DNA of 64,000 nucleotides from Deltaproteobacteria bacterium (GCA_016703535.1 JADJBV010000002.1:62001-126000); one strand, 5' to 3'; numbered from the stretch's first letter, positions 1-9,657 are shown. Made by a program: numbers and translations. The notes: generated by a model from the letters alone, not told the origin.

Positions 1-2038
1 TGTCCGCGGCTTTTAGGGCCTTTTCGGTGCTCCGGAGGTTGTTCTCCAGCTCCGAAGATCGGTTCTCCAGCGCCTTGCCAGTCTTCTTGAGGTGGTCGGC
101 TTCGAGGTTCCGCTCCGACAGTTCACTTTGGGTGGCGTCGAGTTGCTCTTCGAGCGAACGAGCCCGTTCTTCGCTGGCGGACCTTTCGGAGCGCTCTTGC
201 TCCAGCGCCACCTCCAGCTCGGCCACGCCGTTGCGTTCGTTCTCCAGCTCCACCTTCAGGCTGGCCAGCTCGTCTTCCAGCGCGTTGCGGACCCGCCGTT
301 GTTCGGCCTCGGCGGCGCTGATCTGGCGAACCCGATCTTCTAGGTTGGCCCGCAGCTTCTGCAGGTCGGCGATCTCGTTTTGCGCCGACGACAGGCCTTG
401 TTCGAGCTCCTCGACTTGCCCCGAAAGTTGGGCCGACTCGGCCCGAGAAGAGTCGAGTTCACCACGCAGCGATTGGATCTCGGACTCGTGGGTTTCGTTG
501 AGGGCCTCGAGCAGCTCGCTGTGGCGTTGGTTGACGCCCTCCAACTCGGCGGTGCTTCGGGCCACCATCGCCGCCAAAACCGTGGAGTGTTCGGAGCGCT
601 CCGACTCCAGCTCGTCGGCGTGGGTCGCTTCCGCTGAAGACAGCCGGTCAGCCAGCTCCCGCTCCAGGCGTTGTTTTTCGTTGTTGGTGTCGAGGGCCAG
701 CTGATCCAGCTGGTCCCGCAGGTTGGAGACCTCGTCGGCCCGCTCCGAGGCCACGGTCTGGGTCATCTCCAGCCGCGCCTTCAGGTCCTTGCCCTGCTCT
801 TCGGCGGTCTCGAGCTGGGCGCTCACCGCGAGCAGCTGCTCTTCGGCGTGATCTTTGGCCAGCTGCAGGACGTCCAGCTCTTCTTGCAGCAGCTGGATCC
901 GGCGATCGTTGTCCTTGTTGCGCTGGCTCGCCTCTTGGAGCTGAGCGTTCAAGGCCATGGTGCCGGCCTCGAGTTCGCCGATCACCCGCCGTCGCTCCGC
1001 GTCTTGTTGATCGAAGTCCGAGCCGATGGCCCGGACCTGGGACTCGAAGGCCTGGAACTCTTTGGCGATGGTCGCCCGCTGCGCCTGTTCGCTCTCCAGG
1101 TTGGCCTTGAGTTCGCTCAGCTGCTCGTTTCGGGCTTGGAGTTCGGCGCTCAGCGACATCGCCCGGCGGGCCAACTCTTGGCCCCGTTCGTCGATTTGGG
1201 CCCAGGCGTCTCGGACGGCCTTCTCTTTGGTCTCGTGGATCTTGACCAGCTGCCGCAGGGCGTTGATCCGCTCTTCGGGGCTGGCCCGGCTTTTGGTGGC
1301 GAGCTCCACGTCGCCGGTGGCGGCGGCCGGGCGCATCACCTCTTCGAAGCGGGCCTGGGGCCAAAGATCCGGGAGCTGGGTGTTGGGCCCGATCTGCAGC
1401 GGATCGAGCCGTTTCAGCGGCGGCGGTCCAGGGACGGCTGGCCCTGAGGTGGAGGCCGACGCGGCGGGCGGCCGAGGCGGTGGACCCGGGACCCGGGGCG
1501 CTTCGGCGGGACGATTGGGGCCCGAGACCTGGACCGGCGGCTTCACCGGCGGCGGCGCCCGGCCCCCCCGGGGACCGTCGAGTTCGATCTTCAAGCCCCC
1601 TGGGCCAAGGTCCGGACCGCTGTGGCCCCGGTCTTCGGCGGGGCGCTCCATCGGCGCCGGCTCGGGGGCGTTCTCCAACAACTTCTGCAGCCGCGCCACG
1701 ATCTCGGGGACCGGCACGGGCTTCAACAGATAGTCGTTGGCGCGGTTGGGGGAGCTGGCGTGGGCCTCGAGGGCGCTGCGCTGCGCGTGTTCAGCGGTGG
1801 TCAGCAGGATCGGCGTGTCCTTCAAGACCTTGTCGGTGCGGATCCGGCTGCAGATGCTGAAGCCCGAGCCCTTGGGGAGCTCGACGTTGACCATCACGAC
1901 GTGAGGACGCAGCTCCCGAACGGACTCGAAGGCACCGTCGAAGCGCAGGTGTACGCCGATACCGGCGGCCTCCAGAGCGGCCTGAACCGATTCTGCGAAG
2001 ACCGTGTCGCCGTCGATGATGAGGACCGAGCCGCCCAT
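1..2038 (-). CDS. FrzS-like pseudo-receiver and coiled-coil protein (3' end outside window)
   Basis: At least 679 residues; the stop lies beyond position 1. Residues 1 to about 125 form a response-regulator receiver fold, then a Pro/Gly-rich linker (about 130-200), then a long coiled coil to the window edge. The receiver is degenerate: the acidic pair reads Asp-Gly and the phospho-acceptor position reads VVMVNVEL, with Asn for Asp, while the Lys of LLKPV remains. Domain order and the receiver sequence resemble FrzS of Myxococcus xanthus, a pseudo-receiver protein of type IV pilus and social motility whose own acceptor position also deviates. The start is the ATG giving MGGSVLIIDGD; no good Shine-Dalgarno is seen. 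It could instead be another receiver-coiled-coil polarity protein. Acs lies upstream on the same strand, 90 bp away. Confidence 0.75.
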   Translation of the reverse strand, partial: MGGSVLIIDGDTVFAESVQAALEAAGIGVHLRFDGAFESVRELRPHVVMVNVELPKGSGFSICSRIRTDKVLKDTPILLTTAEHAQRSALEAHASSPNRANDYLLKPVPVPEIVARLQKLLENAPEPAPMERPAEDRGHSGPDLGPGGLKIELDGPRGGRAPPPVKPPVQVSGPNRPAEAPRVPGPPPRPPAASASTSGPAVPGPPPLKRLDPLQIGPNTQLPDLWPQARFEEVMRPAAATGDVELATKSRASPEERINALRQLVKIHETKEKAVRDAWAQIDERGQELARRAMSLSAELQARNEQLSELKANLESEQAQRATIAKEFQAFESQVRAIGSDFDQQDAERRRVIGELEAGTMALNAQLQEASQRNKDNDRRIQLLQEELDVLQLAKDHAEEQLLAVSAQLETAEEQGKDLKARLEMTQTVASERADEVSNLRDQLDQLALDTNNEKQRLERELADRLSSAEATHADELESERSEHSTVLAAMVARSTAELEGVNQRHSELLEALNETHESEIQSLRGELDSSRAESAQLSGQVEELEQGLSSAQNEIADLQKLRANLEDRVRQISAAEAEQRRVRNALEDELASLKVELENERNGVAELEVALEQERSERSASEERARSLEEQLDATQSELSERNLEADHLKKTGKALENRSSELENNLRSTEKALKAAD

Positions 2039-2128
2039 GCCCCCCGGAAGGTGGGGGGAGCATGACCGGACCGCGATTCGCAGTCAAATCGGCCGGGTAG
2101 CGTTCAAAGCGTGGGGTGCAGGGCCGGG

Positions 2129-4081
2129 CTAGTCCTCGTCCTTCAGCTTGGCCAACACCGAGAGGTCCTCGAGGGTCGAGGTATCACCTTTCGGTACACC
2201 GCCCGCAGCGATCTCCTTGAGGAGGCGCCGCATGATCTTCCCGGAGCGGGTTTTGGGCAGGGCGTCGGCCAGCCGGACGTCGTCGGGCTTGGCGATCGCC
2301 CCGATCACCTTGGCCACGTGGTCCCTAAGGGTGTCGCGGACGTCGTGATCGGGTTTGGCGTTGGCCTTGAGGGTCACGAAGGCCACCACCGCCTGGCCCT
2401 TGATCTCGTCGGGGCGCCCCACGACCGCGGCCTCGGCCACCCAGGGGTGTTGGACCAGGGCACTTTCGACCTCGGCGGTCCCCAGACGGTGGCCCGAAAC
2501 GTTCAACACGTCGTCGACCCGGCCCATGATCCACAGGTAGCCCCGGCTGTCCCTTTTGCTGGAGTCGCCGGCGAAGTAGCGGTGCGCCAACTTCCCCCAG
2601 TAGGTGTCCTTGTAGCGCTGATCGTCGCCCCAGATGCCGCGCAACATCGACGGCCAGGGCCTCTTCAAGATCAACAGGCCACCTTCGTTGGGCCCGCAGG
2701 GGGTGCCGTCTTGTTTCACCACCTCGGGATCGACGCCAAAGAAGGGCACCGTCGCCGAACCGGGCACCGTGGCGGTGACCCCGGGCAGGGGCGAGATCAT
2801 GATCGCGCCGGTTTCGGTCTGCCACCAGGTGTCGACCACCGGGCACCGTTCCCCGCCGATCACCCGGTGGTACCACATCCACGCTTCGGGGTTGATCGGC
2901 TCGCCCACGGAGCCGAGCAGGCGCAGCGACGAAAGATCGGCCCGGGCCGGGAAGTGATCGCCGGCCCGGATGAAGGCGCGGATGGCGGTGGGTGCGGTGT
3001 AGAAGATCGAGACCCGGTGTTTTTCGACCAGGTCCCAGAAGCGGCCGAAATCGGGGTAGTTGGGCGCGCCTTCGTACATCAAGATCGTCGCGCCGTTGGA
3101 GAGGGGCCCGTAGACGATGTAGCTGTGGCCGGTGATCCAACCGACGTCGGCCGTGCAGAAGTAGACGTCGTCGTCTTGCAGATCGAAGACGTAGCGCGAG
3201 GTGATGGTGGTGCCGACCAGGTACCCACCGGTGGTGTGGAGGATGCCCTTCGGTTTGCCGGTGGAGCCTGAAGTGTAGAGCAAAAACAGCGGGTGTTCGG
3301 CGTCCATCGGCTCGGCCACGTGTTTGGCGGGGGCCTTTTGCATCGCCTCGTGCCACCAGTGATCGCGCCCAGCTTGGAACTGCACCGGGTTGCCGGCCCG
3401 CTTCACCACCAACACGTGCTCCACCGTCGGGCAGCCGTTTTTGGCGAGGGCCTCGTCGACCGCGGGCTTGAGGGCCACGACCTGTCCTCGTCGGTAACCG
3501 CCGTCGGCGGTGATGATCATCTTGCAGCCGGCGTCGTTGACCCGATCGCGGACCGCCTCGGAGGAGAAGCCGCCGAAGATCACGTTGTGGGGCGCGCCCA
3601 AACGCGCGCAGGCCAACATGGCGATCGCCGCCTCGGGCACCATCGGCATGTAGATGGCGACCCGATCGCCCTTCTGCAGCCCCATGCTCGACAGGACGTT
3701 GGCGAGTTTCATCACCTCTTGCTGGAGTTGGCCGTAGGTCAGGGTCCGAACTTCACCGGGCTCTCCTTCCCAGATGATCGCCGCCTTGTTCTTGCGCCAG
3801 CTGTTGGCGTGTTGATCGACGCAGACCACCGAGGCGTTGGTTTGTCCGCCCAGGAACCACTTGGCGAAGGGCTCCTTCCACTCCAGCACCTTGTCGAAGG
3901 GCTTCATCCAGGGGATCAGCGCCTTGGCTTGTTCACCCCAAAAACCCTCGGGATCATCGATGGAGCGGCGGTACATCCGCTCGTATTCAGCGAGGTCCTT
4001 GAGGCGGGCCTTGGCCTGAAACGCGGCCGGAGGAGGGAAGAGGCGGTCCTCGATCAGGACCGAGTGGATCGTGTCGCTCAT
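2129..4081 (-). CDS. acs: Acetyl-CoA synthetase (AMP-forming)
   Basis: 650 residues, the usual length for Acs. It converts acetate, ATP and CoA to acetyl-CoA in the cytoplasm through acetyl-AMP. Visible motifs are the phosphate loop YTSGSTGKPKG near residue 270, the VDTWWQTETG motif, the hinge region YLWIMGRVDDVLNVSGHR, and the C-terminal PKTRSGKIMRR, whose Lys is the catalytic residue controlled by acetylation in this family. The N-terminus has the typical Acs start with an FPPP segment. All key residues look intact. It sits between the kelch lipoprotein gene (56 bp upstream) and the FrzS-like gene, all leftward; no acetyltransferase or deacetylase partner is visible. Confidence 0.97.
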   Translation of the reverse strand: MSDTIHSVLIEDRLFPPPAAFQAKARLKDLAEYERMYRRSIDDPEGFWGEQAKALIPWMKPFDKVLEWKEPFAKWFLGGQTNASVVCVDQHANSWRKNKAAIIWEGEPGEVRTLTYGQLQQEVMKLANVLSSMGLQKGDRVAIYMPMVPEAAIAMLACARLGAPHNVIFGGFSSEAVRDRVNDAGCKMIITADGGYRRGQVVALKPAVDEALAKNGCPTVEHVLVVKRAGNPVQFQAGRDHWWHEAMQKAPAKHVAEPMDAEHPLFLLYTSGSTGKPKGILHTTGGYLVGTTITSRYVFDLQDDDVYFCTADVGWITGHSYIVYGPLSNGATILMYEGAPNYPDFGRFWDLVEKHRVSIFYTAPTAIRAFIRAGDHFPARADLSSLRLLGSVGEPINPEAWMWYHRVIGGERCPVVDTWWQTETGAIMISPLPGVTATVPGSATVPFFGVDPEVVKQDGTPCGPNEGGLLILKRPWPSMLRGIWGDDQRYKDTYWGKLAHRYFAGDSSKRDSRGYLWIMGRVDDVLNVSGHRLGTAEVESALVQHPWVAEAAVVGRPDEIKGQAVVAFVTLKANAKPDHDVRDTLRDHVAKVIGAIAKPDDVRLADALPKTRSGKIMRRLLKEIAAGGVPKGDTSTLEDLSVLAKLKDED

Positions 4082-4137
4082 CTATCTCCGCTCATCGCGC
4101 GAGCGGGGACCGATGGCAAGAGCCCCACGAAGCGACC

Positions 4138-5421
4138 TCAACGCGGAGGTACGTCCGGAACAAAAAGGTAGGCGCTGCGGGGCTGAGGATCGCTGAGGAG
4201 GCTACCCCCAAACACCAAAACCCGACCATCGAGGAGCAAGGTCGCGCTCGGTGATTGCCGGGTCGGCATGGTTGCGGTGGTTGGCGACCAGCGCCCGACG
4301 GCGGGATCAAAGAGCCAGGCTTGTGAATCGCCGAAGGGGTCGTCGCCCACCCGGCCCCCGACTTGGGCGACCCGGCCGTCGCAGAGCCGAACGAGGACGG
4401 CGCCCACCTTGAACGGCGGTGTTATGCCCGGGATCGCTTCGAAGGCGCCGGTCGCTGGGTCATAGATCTCGGACCGCAGGCTGTTCAGCGGCTCGCCGTC
4501 GAGGATGAGCACCCGCCGATCGAGGAGCAAGACCGCTGCCGGACTGATGCGCCGCACCCTGAGCATAGGGCCTGGCGCTGAGGTCGCCGCGGCGACGTCG
4601 ATAAACTCCGTGGTGCTGATGCCCATATTGGGCGCTGAAGATCCACCGATCACGAAGATGCGCCCGTCGTCGAGGACAACGGCCGCAGGGCTCAAACGCG
4701 GCACGAGCATCCGAAGGAAAAGGGACCAGGTGTCGGACGCTGGATCGTAGACGTGAACCTCGTCGCTCGACCCGTTCCCGTCCGAGCCGCCGACAGCCAA
4801 CACGCGATTGTCCGAGAGCGGAACGAACGTAGTCAGGTACAACTCGGGGGCCGTCGCCGTTCTTGTCCAGCCGCGGGTCTGGTCGTAAAGGAGGGCGGGT
4901 AGCCCAGGGCCGGAGCTGACGAAGACCCGTCCATCGCTGAGGGGCACGGCAACCGCGTTCGCTTGCAGCAAAGGACGCGAGGCTCCGACGGTGGTCGTGT
5001 CGGTGCTGGGATCGAAGAGCTCCACGTCCGGATCGAAGTCGAGACCATCCGAAAAACCACCGGCGAGCAGCACTTGCCCGTTCGGCAGGCGCGCGGCGGC
5101 GTGGAGCGACCGGGGGCGCCCGGGCTCGGCCAGGGCGAGGTACTGAGGTGAGGCCGCGGTCCGCGACGCGACGCAGCCCGAGTCGATCGGCGGGCCGGAG
5201 TCGGGCGCCCCCGCGTCCTCGACGAGCGTATCGGTGAGCTCTGCGTCGAGACGACCGAGGTCCGACGGTCCGAGATCCGAGGGGCCCGAGTCCAAGGTGA
5301 CCCCCAAATCCGAGCCGACCCCGGAATCGACGATCGACGCATCCAAACCATCGTTTTCGTCGGTGCAGCCGAGCGCCAGGGCGAGGATCGTGGAGACGGC
5401 GATCCCGCCGCACGACTTCAT
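4138..5421 (-). CDS. Kelch-type beta-propeller lipoprotein
   Basis: 427 residues. The lipobox LALGC is followed by an Asp/Ser/Gly/Val-rich linker, then repeats of about 50 residues carrying LPNGQVLLAGG, DGRVFVSSG, DNRVLAVGG, DGRIFVIGG and DGRVLVFGG, the signature of kelch/galactose-oxidase-like propellers. It is probably exposed on the outer membrane or in the periplasm; no substrate or partner can be inferred. An ATG nine bases upstream (5430) lies directly against the AGGAG box, so the second ATG (5421), with a 9-base spacing, is the better start and gives a clean signal peptide. No enzyme residues were recognised. Confidence 0.85.
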   Translation of the reverse strand: MKSCGGIAVSTILALALGCTDENDGLDASIVDSGVGSDLGVTLDSGPSDLGPSDLGRLDAELTDTLVEDAGAPDSGPPIDSGCVASRTAASPQYLALAEPGRPRSLHAAARLPNGQVLLAGGFSDGLDFDPDVELFDPSTDTTTVGASRPLLQANAVAVPLSDGRVFVSSGPGLPALLYDQTRGWTRTATAPELYLTTFVPLSDNRVLAVGGSDGNGSSDEVHVYDPASDTWSLFLRMLVPRLSPAAVVLDDGRIFVIGGSSAPNMGISTTEFIDVAAATSAPGPMLRVRRISPAAVLLLDRRVLILDGEPLNSLRSEIYDPATGAFEAIPGITPPFKVGAVLVRLCDGRVAQVGGRVGDDPFGDSQAWLFDPAVGRWSPTTATMPTRQSPSATLLLDGRVLVFGGSLLSDPQPRSAYLFVPDVPPR

Positions 5422-5572
5422 CAGGTTCATCTCCTTTCCATACCCTGCCGTTGTTGGGCGAGTCGAGGTCGCCCGTCTCAGGCGTACGGCCGAGAGGTCC
5501 GCTGCGGGAGGAACACGCCCGAACGAACCGGGCTCAGCAAAGGCGCGGGGAAGGAGCTGGAGCGCGCAGCGC

Positions 5573-8431
5573 CTACTCCACGAGGGGAGGGCAGGTGCGG
5601 CTGTTGTCGGCGGGGCAGGCGGTGCCGACGCAGCAGAGCCGGCGCGGGACCGCGGTGTTGTAGTTGGCCGGCAGCGTCGAGTCGGGGAGCTGACGCACGT
5701 AGGTGGTCAGCGCCAAAAATTCCTTCAACTCCTGGCGGATCCCGACGGCCGCGGTCGGCACGAAGGTCCGGGCCACGAAGGCCGGCGGGGTCCCGCCCCC
5801 ACAACGACCGGTGGGGCCGCAGGTGGAACCGGGGGCACACTCGGCGCTGGTGGTGCAGGGGCCACACTGGGTGAAGGGGGTCCCGGTTTGATCCCGTGGG
5901 CAGATCCCGAAGCCGGTCGCGAACAACGTGATGTAGAGGTCCGAAGACACGTGCACCAGCTCGTTGGGGTCCCGGAAGGCGCCGTTTTCGAAGAGCGCCG
6001 TCGCCTCGTAGTTGGCGCTCAGATCGTCGGCGCTGTTGTCCCCGGTTTGGATCAAGCGGATCGAGGTGATGCGACCGGTGGTGGTCGGCATGGTGGGATC
6101 GAAGGCCGGCAACGACAGATCGTATTCGACCCGGGCCCCCGAGATGCCCAACCAGAACGAGTCGGACTGGAGTCCGGCGCTGACTCCAACCTCGAGCGCA
6201 GCTTTCAGCTCCGGAGCCGCCAAGTAGAAGTCGGTCAGCGGATAACCAGGGGTGTTCTCCAGCGGCGAGACGCCCAGGGGCAAGACCCGGAACAAGTCGG
6301 CCAAAGACAAGGCGCCGGTTTGACCTTCGTAGATGCCGTCGCGGATCACGCCGTTGGCCACCACCGAAACTCGGATCGGATCCTTCACGAACTCGGGCAC
6401 GATCGCGTTGCTGATGATCCGGTTGGCGTCCGACACCAAGTTGGAGAGGTTTGACTCATTGTTGGCGACGGTCTCACCCACGTCGAAGGTGGTGTTCCCC
6501 AGCTGGTAGAAGAACAGATCACCTTGGGGCGTGGCCGGGGTGTGCAGGATCGGCGGGTCGCCATCCGGGCGCTGGAAGTTGAGCACGATCTCCAAAAGGG
6601 ACTGGAAGTGGGGCGTACATCCCGAGGTGTTGAGGGTGCAGTTGGCGGCGCAAGACAGGTTGCCCCCGTCATAACCGAGGGCCGCGCAATTCCCGGGCAA
6701 GCTGGCGCCGTCGCATTGTTCAGCGCCTTCGATGTTGCCGTCGCCGCAGAAGGTCTCGCCCACGATCGCCAAGGTGCAGGAGGACATGTCGAGCTGACGG
6801 TTGGCGTGGCAGGCCAAGGTGCCGGCGGTGGTGCCCGGGACCACCGCGCTGCAGTTGCCGTTGCCGGGCAAGGTTGGGCCGTTGGGGCCCGTGTCGCACT
6901 GTTCGCCGGGGAAGATCAGGCCGTCGCCTGCCGCGGCGATGGCTTGTCCTTCGAGGCCGTCGATCAACTGCCCGAGCAAACCATCGATCACCAGCTCGGT
7001 GATCGGAGGGAGGTTGGTGACGTCCACCGTGCCATCGACCGGGACCAACTTGGTGTTGGTGGTGTCGATCGACCACGCGGCGCCGACGTCAGGCCGGGTC
7101 AAGCGGATCTGCCCCACCTGACGGCCGTAGCTGCCAGCCTGCACGATGTAGGTGTTGATACCGGAGCGCGGGTTCGGGATCACCAGCGGCACCTCCAGCG
7201 CGGTGTGGCTGTGACCACCGATGATCAGATCGATGCCGGCCACGTTGGCCGCGGTGAGGGCCATGTCCACGCCTTTGGCCAAGACGATGTCTTCGCTGGC
7301 GACGGCGTTCTCCGGGCCCATCCCCATTTGCTCCAAGGTGGCGAGCTCCCGTTCGCTGACGCCGGCGTGGCTGACGGCCACCACCAGGTCGACGTCTTGG
7401 GCTCGGACCTCGGCCACCGCGGCGGCGATGTCCGCCACCAACGCTGGGAAGTTGACGGCGGCGCTGGCACCGGTCGGATCGAGGGCGCAGTTGCCGTTGG
7501 CCGAGGTCGGATCGCTGGCCGGCGGGATACAGACTGAACCTGGGCACATCGCGTCGTTGTTGCAGGTGGTGTTGGTGTCCACCGCCAACGAGAAGGTCAC
7601 CGGGCTCTTGAAGGGCGCGACCAGCGCCGCGTCGATCCCCATCACGCCGACGAAGCCGACCTTTACGCCGCCGAAGGTCTGCACGTGGGTCCGGCGCAGC
7701 GGGCGATCGGCGCCACCGGTGGCGCTGTAGTAGCCCGACAACATGTCATCGACCGCAGAGGTCATCGAGAAGCGGATGTTGCTGACCACGGTGGGGACCC
7801 GCAGGGTCGAGAAGGTCTGAGAGAGCGGATCCAGGTGTCCTTCGCTGATCGCGGTGCGAAGGGTGTTCACACCGAAGTCGAACTCGTGGTTGCCCAAGGT
7901 CAACACGTTGTACTGGAACACCGTGTCCACCATGTTGTAGTCGGGCGAGGCGAAGAGGTTGCCGAGGTGGAACAAGCTCCCCATCATCAGATCGCCGGCG
8001 CCGACCAACACCGTCGGTGAGCCGAGGCGCGCCGCGTCGGTGCGCAAGGTGTCGAGCACCGCGGCGCGGCGGTAGAGGCCACCCTTGATGTCCGGGCTGG
8101 TGGAAGGGACGGGCCAGTCGTCGAGTTCGGGGGCGAAGCCGAGGTGGTGGCTGTGTTCGTCGTTGGTGTGCAGGAAGATGATCGACTGAGCTCGGGGGCC
8201 CGCGTCGACGCCGCCGTCTACGCCCGTGTCCCGAGGGCCGGTGTCGCCGGTGTCACCAGGGCCCGTGTCGCCGGGACCCGTGTCGCCCGTGCCGGTGTCG
8301 CTGGTGCCGGTGTCGTTCGTGATGCCGCTATCGGCGGCGGTGCCGCCGTCGACCGGATCGTCTTCACCGCACGCGAGGAACGAGCCAGAAGCCAAGAGGG
8401 CGAGGGAAAAAGAGAGTAGGGGCTTCGCCAT
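5573..8431 (-). CDS. 5'-nucleotidase/UDP-sugar hydrolase-family lipoprotein with cysteine-rich inserts
   Basis: 952 residues from the chosen ATG; an ATG at 8464 would add 11 residues before the signal peptide. The lipobox ends in FLAC and is followed by a Thr-Gly-Asp repeat linker. The metallophosphoesterase domain (about residues 75-480) has HTNDEHSHHLG, GNHEFDFG, a His in VAVSHAG and GGHSHT, all metal-site motifs of the family. Residues about 495-600 are a cysteine-rich block including FCGDGNIEGAEQCDG, the myxobacterial disulfide repeat. The C-terminal nucleotidase domain follows (about 610-870), then a further cysteine module. Two extra cysteine modules make it much longer than the usual 500-600 residues. 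Likely role: hydrolysis of extracellular nucleotides for phosphate or nucleoside scavenging. Confidence 0.9.
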   Translation of the reverse strand: MAKPLLSFSLALLASGSFLACGEDDPVDGGTAADSGITNDTGTSDTGTGDTGPGDTGPGDTGDTGPRDTGVDGGVDAGPRAQSIIFLHTNDEHSHHLGFAPELDDWPVPSTSPDIKGGLYRRAAVLDTLRTDAARLGSPTVLVGAGDLMMGSLFHLGNLFASPDYNMVDTVFQYNVLTLGNHEFDFGVNTLRTAISEGHLDPLSQTFSTLRVPTVVSNIRFSMTSAVDDMLSGYYSATGGADRPLRRTHVQTFGGVKVGFVGVMGIDAALVAPFKSPVTFSLAVDTNTTCNNDAMCPGSVCIPPASDPTSANGNCALDPTGASAAVNFPALVADIAAAVAEVRAQDVDLVVAVSHAGVSERELATLEQMGMGPENAVASEDIVLAKGVDMALTAANVAGIDLIIGGHSHTALEVPLVIPNPRSGINTYIVQAGSYGRQVGQIRLTRPDVGAAWSIDTTNTKLVPVDGTVDVTNLPPITELVIDGLLGQLIDGLEGQAIAAAGDGLIFPGEQCDTGPNGPTLPGNGNCSAVVPGTTAGTLACHANRQLDMSSCTLAIVGETFCGDGNIEGAEQCDGASLPGNCAALGYDGGNLSCAANCTLNTSGCTPHFQSLLEIVLNFQRPDGDPPILHTPATPQGDLFFYQLGNTTFDVGETVANNESNLSNLVSDANRIISNAIVPEFVKDPIRVSVVANGVIRDGIYEGQTGALSLADLFRVLPLGVSPLENTPGYPLTDFYLAAPELKAALEVGVSAGLQSDSFWLGISGARVEYDLSLPAFDPTMPTTTGRITSIRLIQTGDNSADDLSANYEATALFENGAFRDPNELVHVSSDLYITLFATGFGICPRDQTGTPFTQCGPCTTSAECAPGSTCGPTGRCGGGTPPAFVARTFVPTAAVGIRQELKEFLALTTYVRQLPDSTLPANYNTAVPRRLCCVGTACPADNSRTCPPLVE
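8207..8332 (-). repeat. Asp-Thr-Gly tandem linker repeat
   Basis: The segment just after the lipobox of the 5'-nucleotidase codes for repeated DTG and GDTGP units, seen in the DNA as recurring GTGTCGCC and GTGTCACC words on the + strand. It is a low-complexity linker holding the enzyme away from the membrane. Shorter Asp-rich linkers of the same type follow the lipoboxes at 4138-5421, 8857-9657, 27838-30018 and 60252-60824. Confidence 0.7.
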
Positions 8432-8485
8432 GACCCTGGGGCATACTCCCGGGCCCGACTCCACCGCAAGGGCGAGGCCGCGATT

Positions 8486-8860
8486 TCAGGGCCCGGGCGC
8501 GACCGCGGGCCGCACCACCAGCACCGCTTGGCCTTCGGCTTGGCCCACGTTGGCGATCACCGTCTCGCCATTTTTTTGGGCGCCGATCAGCCGCCCCGCC
8601 GTCGGATCGAGCTTGCTGTCGAAGGTGACCGTCCAACCCTCGGCGGCCAGGGCGGCGAGGAGCTCTTCGGCCAGGATCCCGGGATCTTTGGGGTACCGCA
8701 GCTCGCTGGGGGCGCCGCCGGCGGTCGTTTGGGCCCCCGGCAGGAGGGGGTAGTGGGTGGGATAACCGGCGGGTCGGGTCGGGTCCGACGGCGCCGCCGG
8801 ACAAGCCAGCAGCCCGAGGAGGGCCAAGATCCACCCGCCGCGCACCAAGGGCCCGCTCAC
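8486..8860 (-). CDS. Small lipoprotein of unknown function
   Basis: 124 residues from a GTG overlapping the stop of the upstream gene (GTGA arrangement), which suggests translational coupling. The N-terminus WILALLGLLAC is a lipoprotein signal. The mature part contains a block predicted to alternate strands and helix (ELLAALAAEGWTVTFDSKL, then QKNGETVIANV) with no catalytic motif I recognise. It is co-transcribed with the cysteine-rich lipoprotein gene upstream and lies 54 bp before the nucleotidase gene. Confidence 0.65.
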   Translation of the reverse strand: MSGPLVRGGWILALLGLLACPAAPSDPTRPAGYPTHYPLLPGAQTTAGGAPSELRYPKDPGILAEELLAALAAEGWTVTFDSKLDPTAGRLIGAQKNGETVIANVGQAEGQAVLVVRPAVAPGP

Positions 8861-9657
8861 ATCGGGACGCAGAGGCCGTAGGGCCGGCCGACGTTGACGC
8901 ACTGATAGTTGGCGGTGCTGCAGGTCATGGTGGTCAGGCTGCAAGGTTCGTTGCAGGCCGGCATCCCGCCGTTGAGCCCCGCGCAGATCCCGGGGCGCTG
9001 ACAGGCGCCCGCGGCGCCGCCACACATCCCGTTCAAGGGCACGGTGCCGTTGGGGATGCAGCCGAGCTCGGTCTGGCTCACGGGCCCGCAGTTATCGCCG
9101 TTGGGGCAGGTGTTGTTGAGCGGATCGCAGGTCCGGGGCGGCGGGGGCCGAGGCCCGCAGAACGCGTAGTTGGTGGAGCCCTGCACCGCGATGTTGCAGA
9201 GGTACCCGACGGTGCTGGTCCCGGTGAGGCCCGCGCAGCCCATACCGTTCAGTTGGCTGCAGACCTTGCGACAGATGGGGGTGGCGTCTCCTTGGAAGGC
9301 GATGCAGGCGTACCCGGCTTCGCAGTTTTGTTGAGCCTGGTCGCAGGTTTGTTCGTGGCCCACCGGCCCGATCAACAAGCGGCAGGAGCCCTGGTCTTGT
9401 TGGGGCTGGAGCACGCAATAGTTGTCGGTGGCGATGCAGCCGGTGCCGTCGACGGGGTTGCATGCGCCCTGGATCACACCCGAGTCATTCGGCGTGTTGC
9501 CGCCATCGACGGGCAGGCCAGCGTCGCCAGGGAGGCCGGTGTCGGCGTTGTTGGTGGCGTCGGGGGCGGTGGTGCCGCCGTCGTTGTCGGGGTCGCTGTC
9601 GCTACAGGCGAATACGGCAAAGGACAGGGCCAGCGGGGCCCATACAAACAAGCGCAT
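8857..9657 (-). CDS. Cysteine-rich lipoprotein
   Basis: 266 residues. The start is the ATG giving MRLFVWAPLALSFAVFAC, a clean lipoprotein signal; an ATG 36 bases upstream would put a charged stretch in front of it. The lipobox is followed by a linker rich in Asp, Asn, Thr and Gly. The mature protein has about 22 cysteines spaced as in disulfide-knotted modules (for example CEAGYACIAF and CPNGDNCGP). No enzymatic motif is visible. This type of secreted cysteine-rich protein is frequent in Myxococcota; function unknown. A coupled small lipoprotein gene follows. Confidence 0.75.
   Translation of the reverse strand: MRLFVWAPLALSFAVFACSDSDPDNDGGTTAPDATNNADTGLPGDAGLPVDGGNTPNDSGVIQGACNPVDGTGCIATDNYCVLQPQQDQGSCRLLIGPVGHEQTCDQAQQNCEAGYACIAFQGDATPICRKVCSQLNGMGCAGLTGTSTVGYLCNIAVQGSTNYAFCGPRPPPPRTCDPLNNTCPNGDNCGPVSQTELGCIPNGTVPLNGMCGGAAGACQRPGICAGLNGGMPACNEPCSLTTMTCSTANYQCVNVGRPYGLCVPM

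Noticed and set aside
8207..8332. Tandem GTGTCGCC words as a possible CRISPR or VNTR.
   Set aside because: They are in frame and encode a Thr-Gly-Asp linker of a lipoprotein; there are no spacers.
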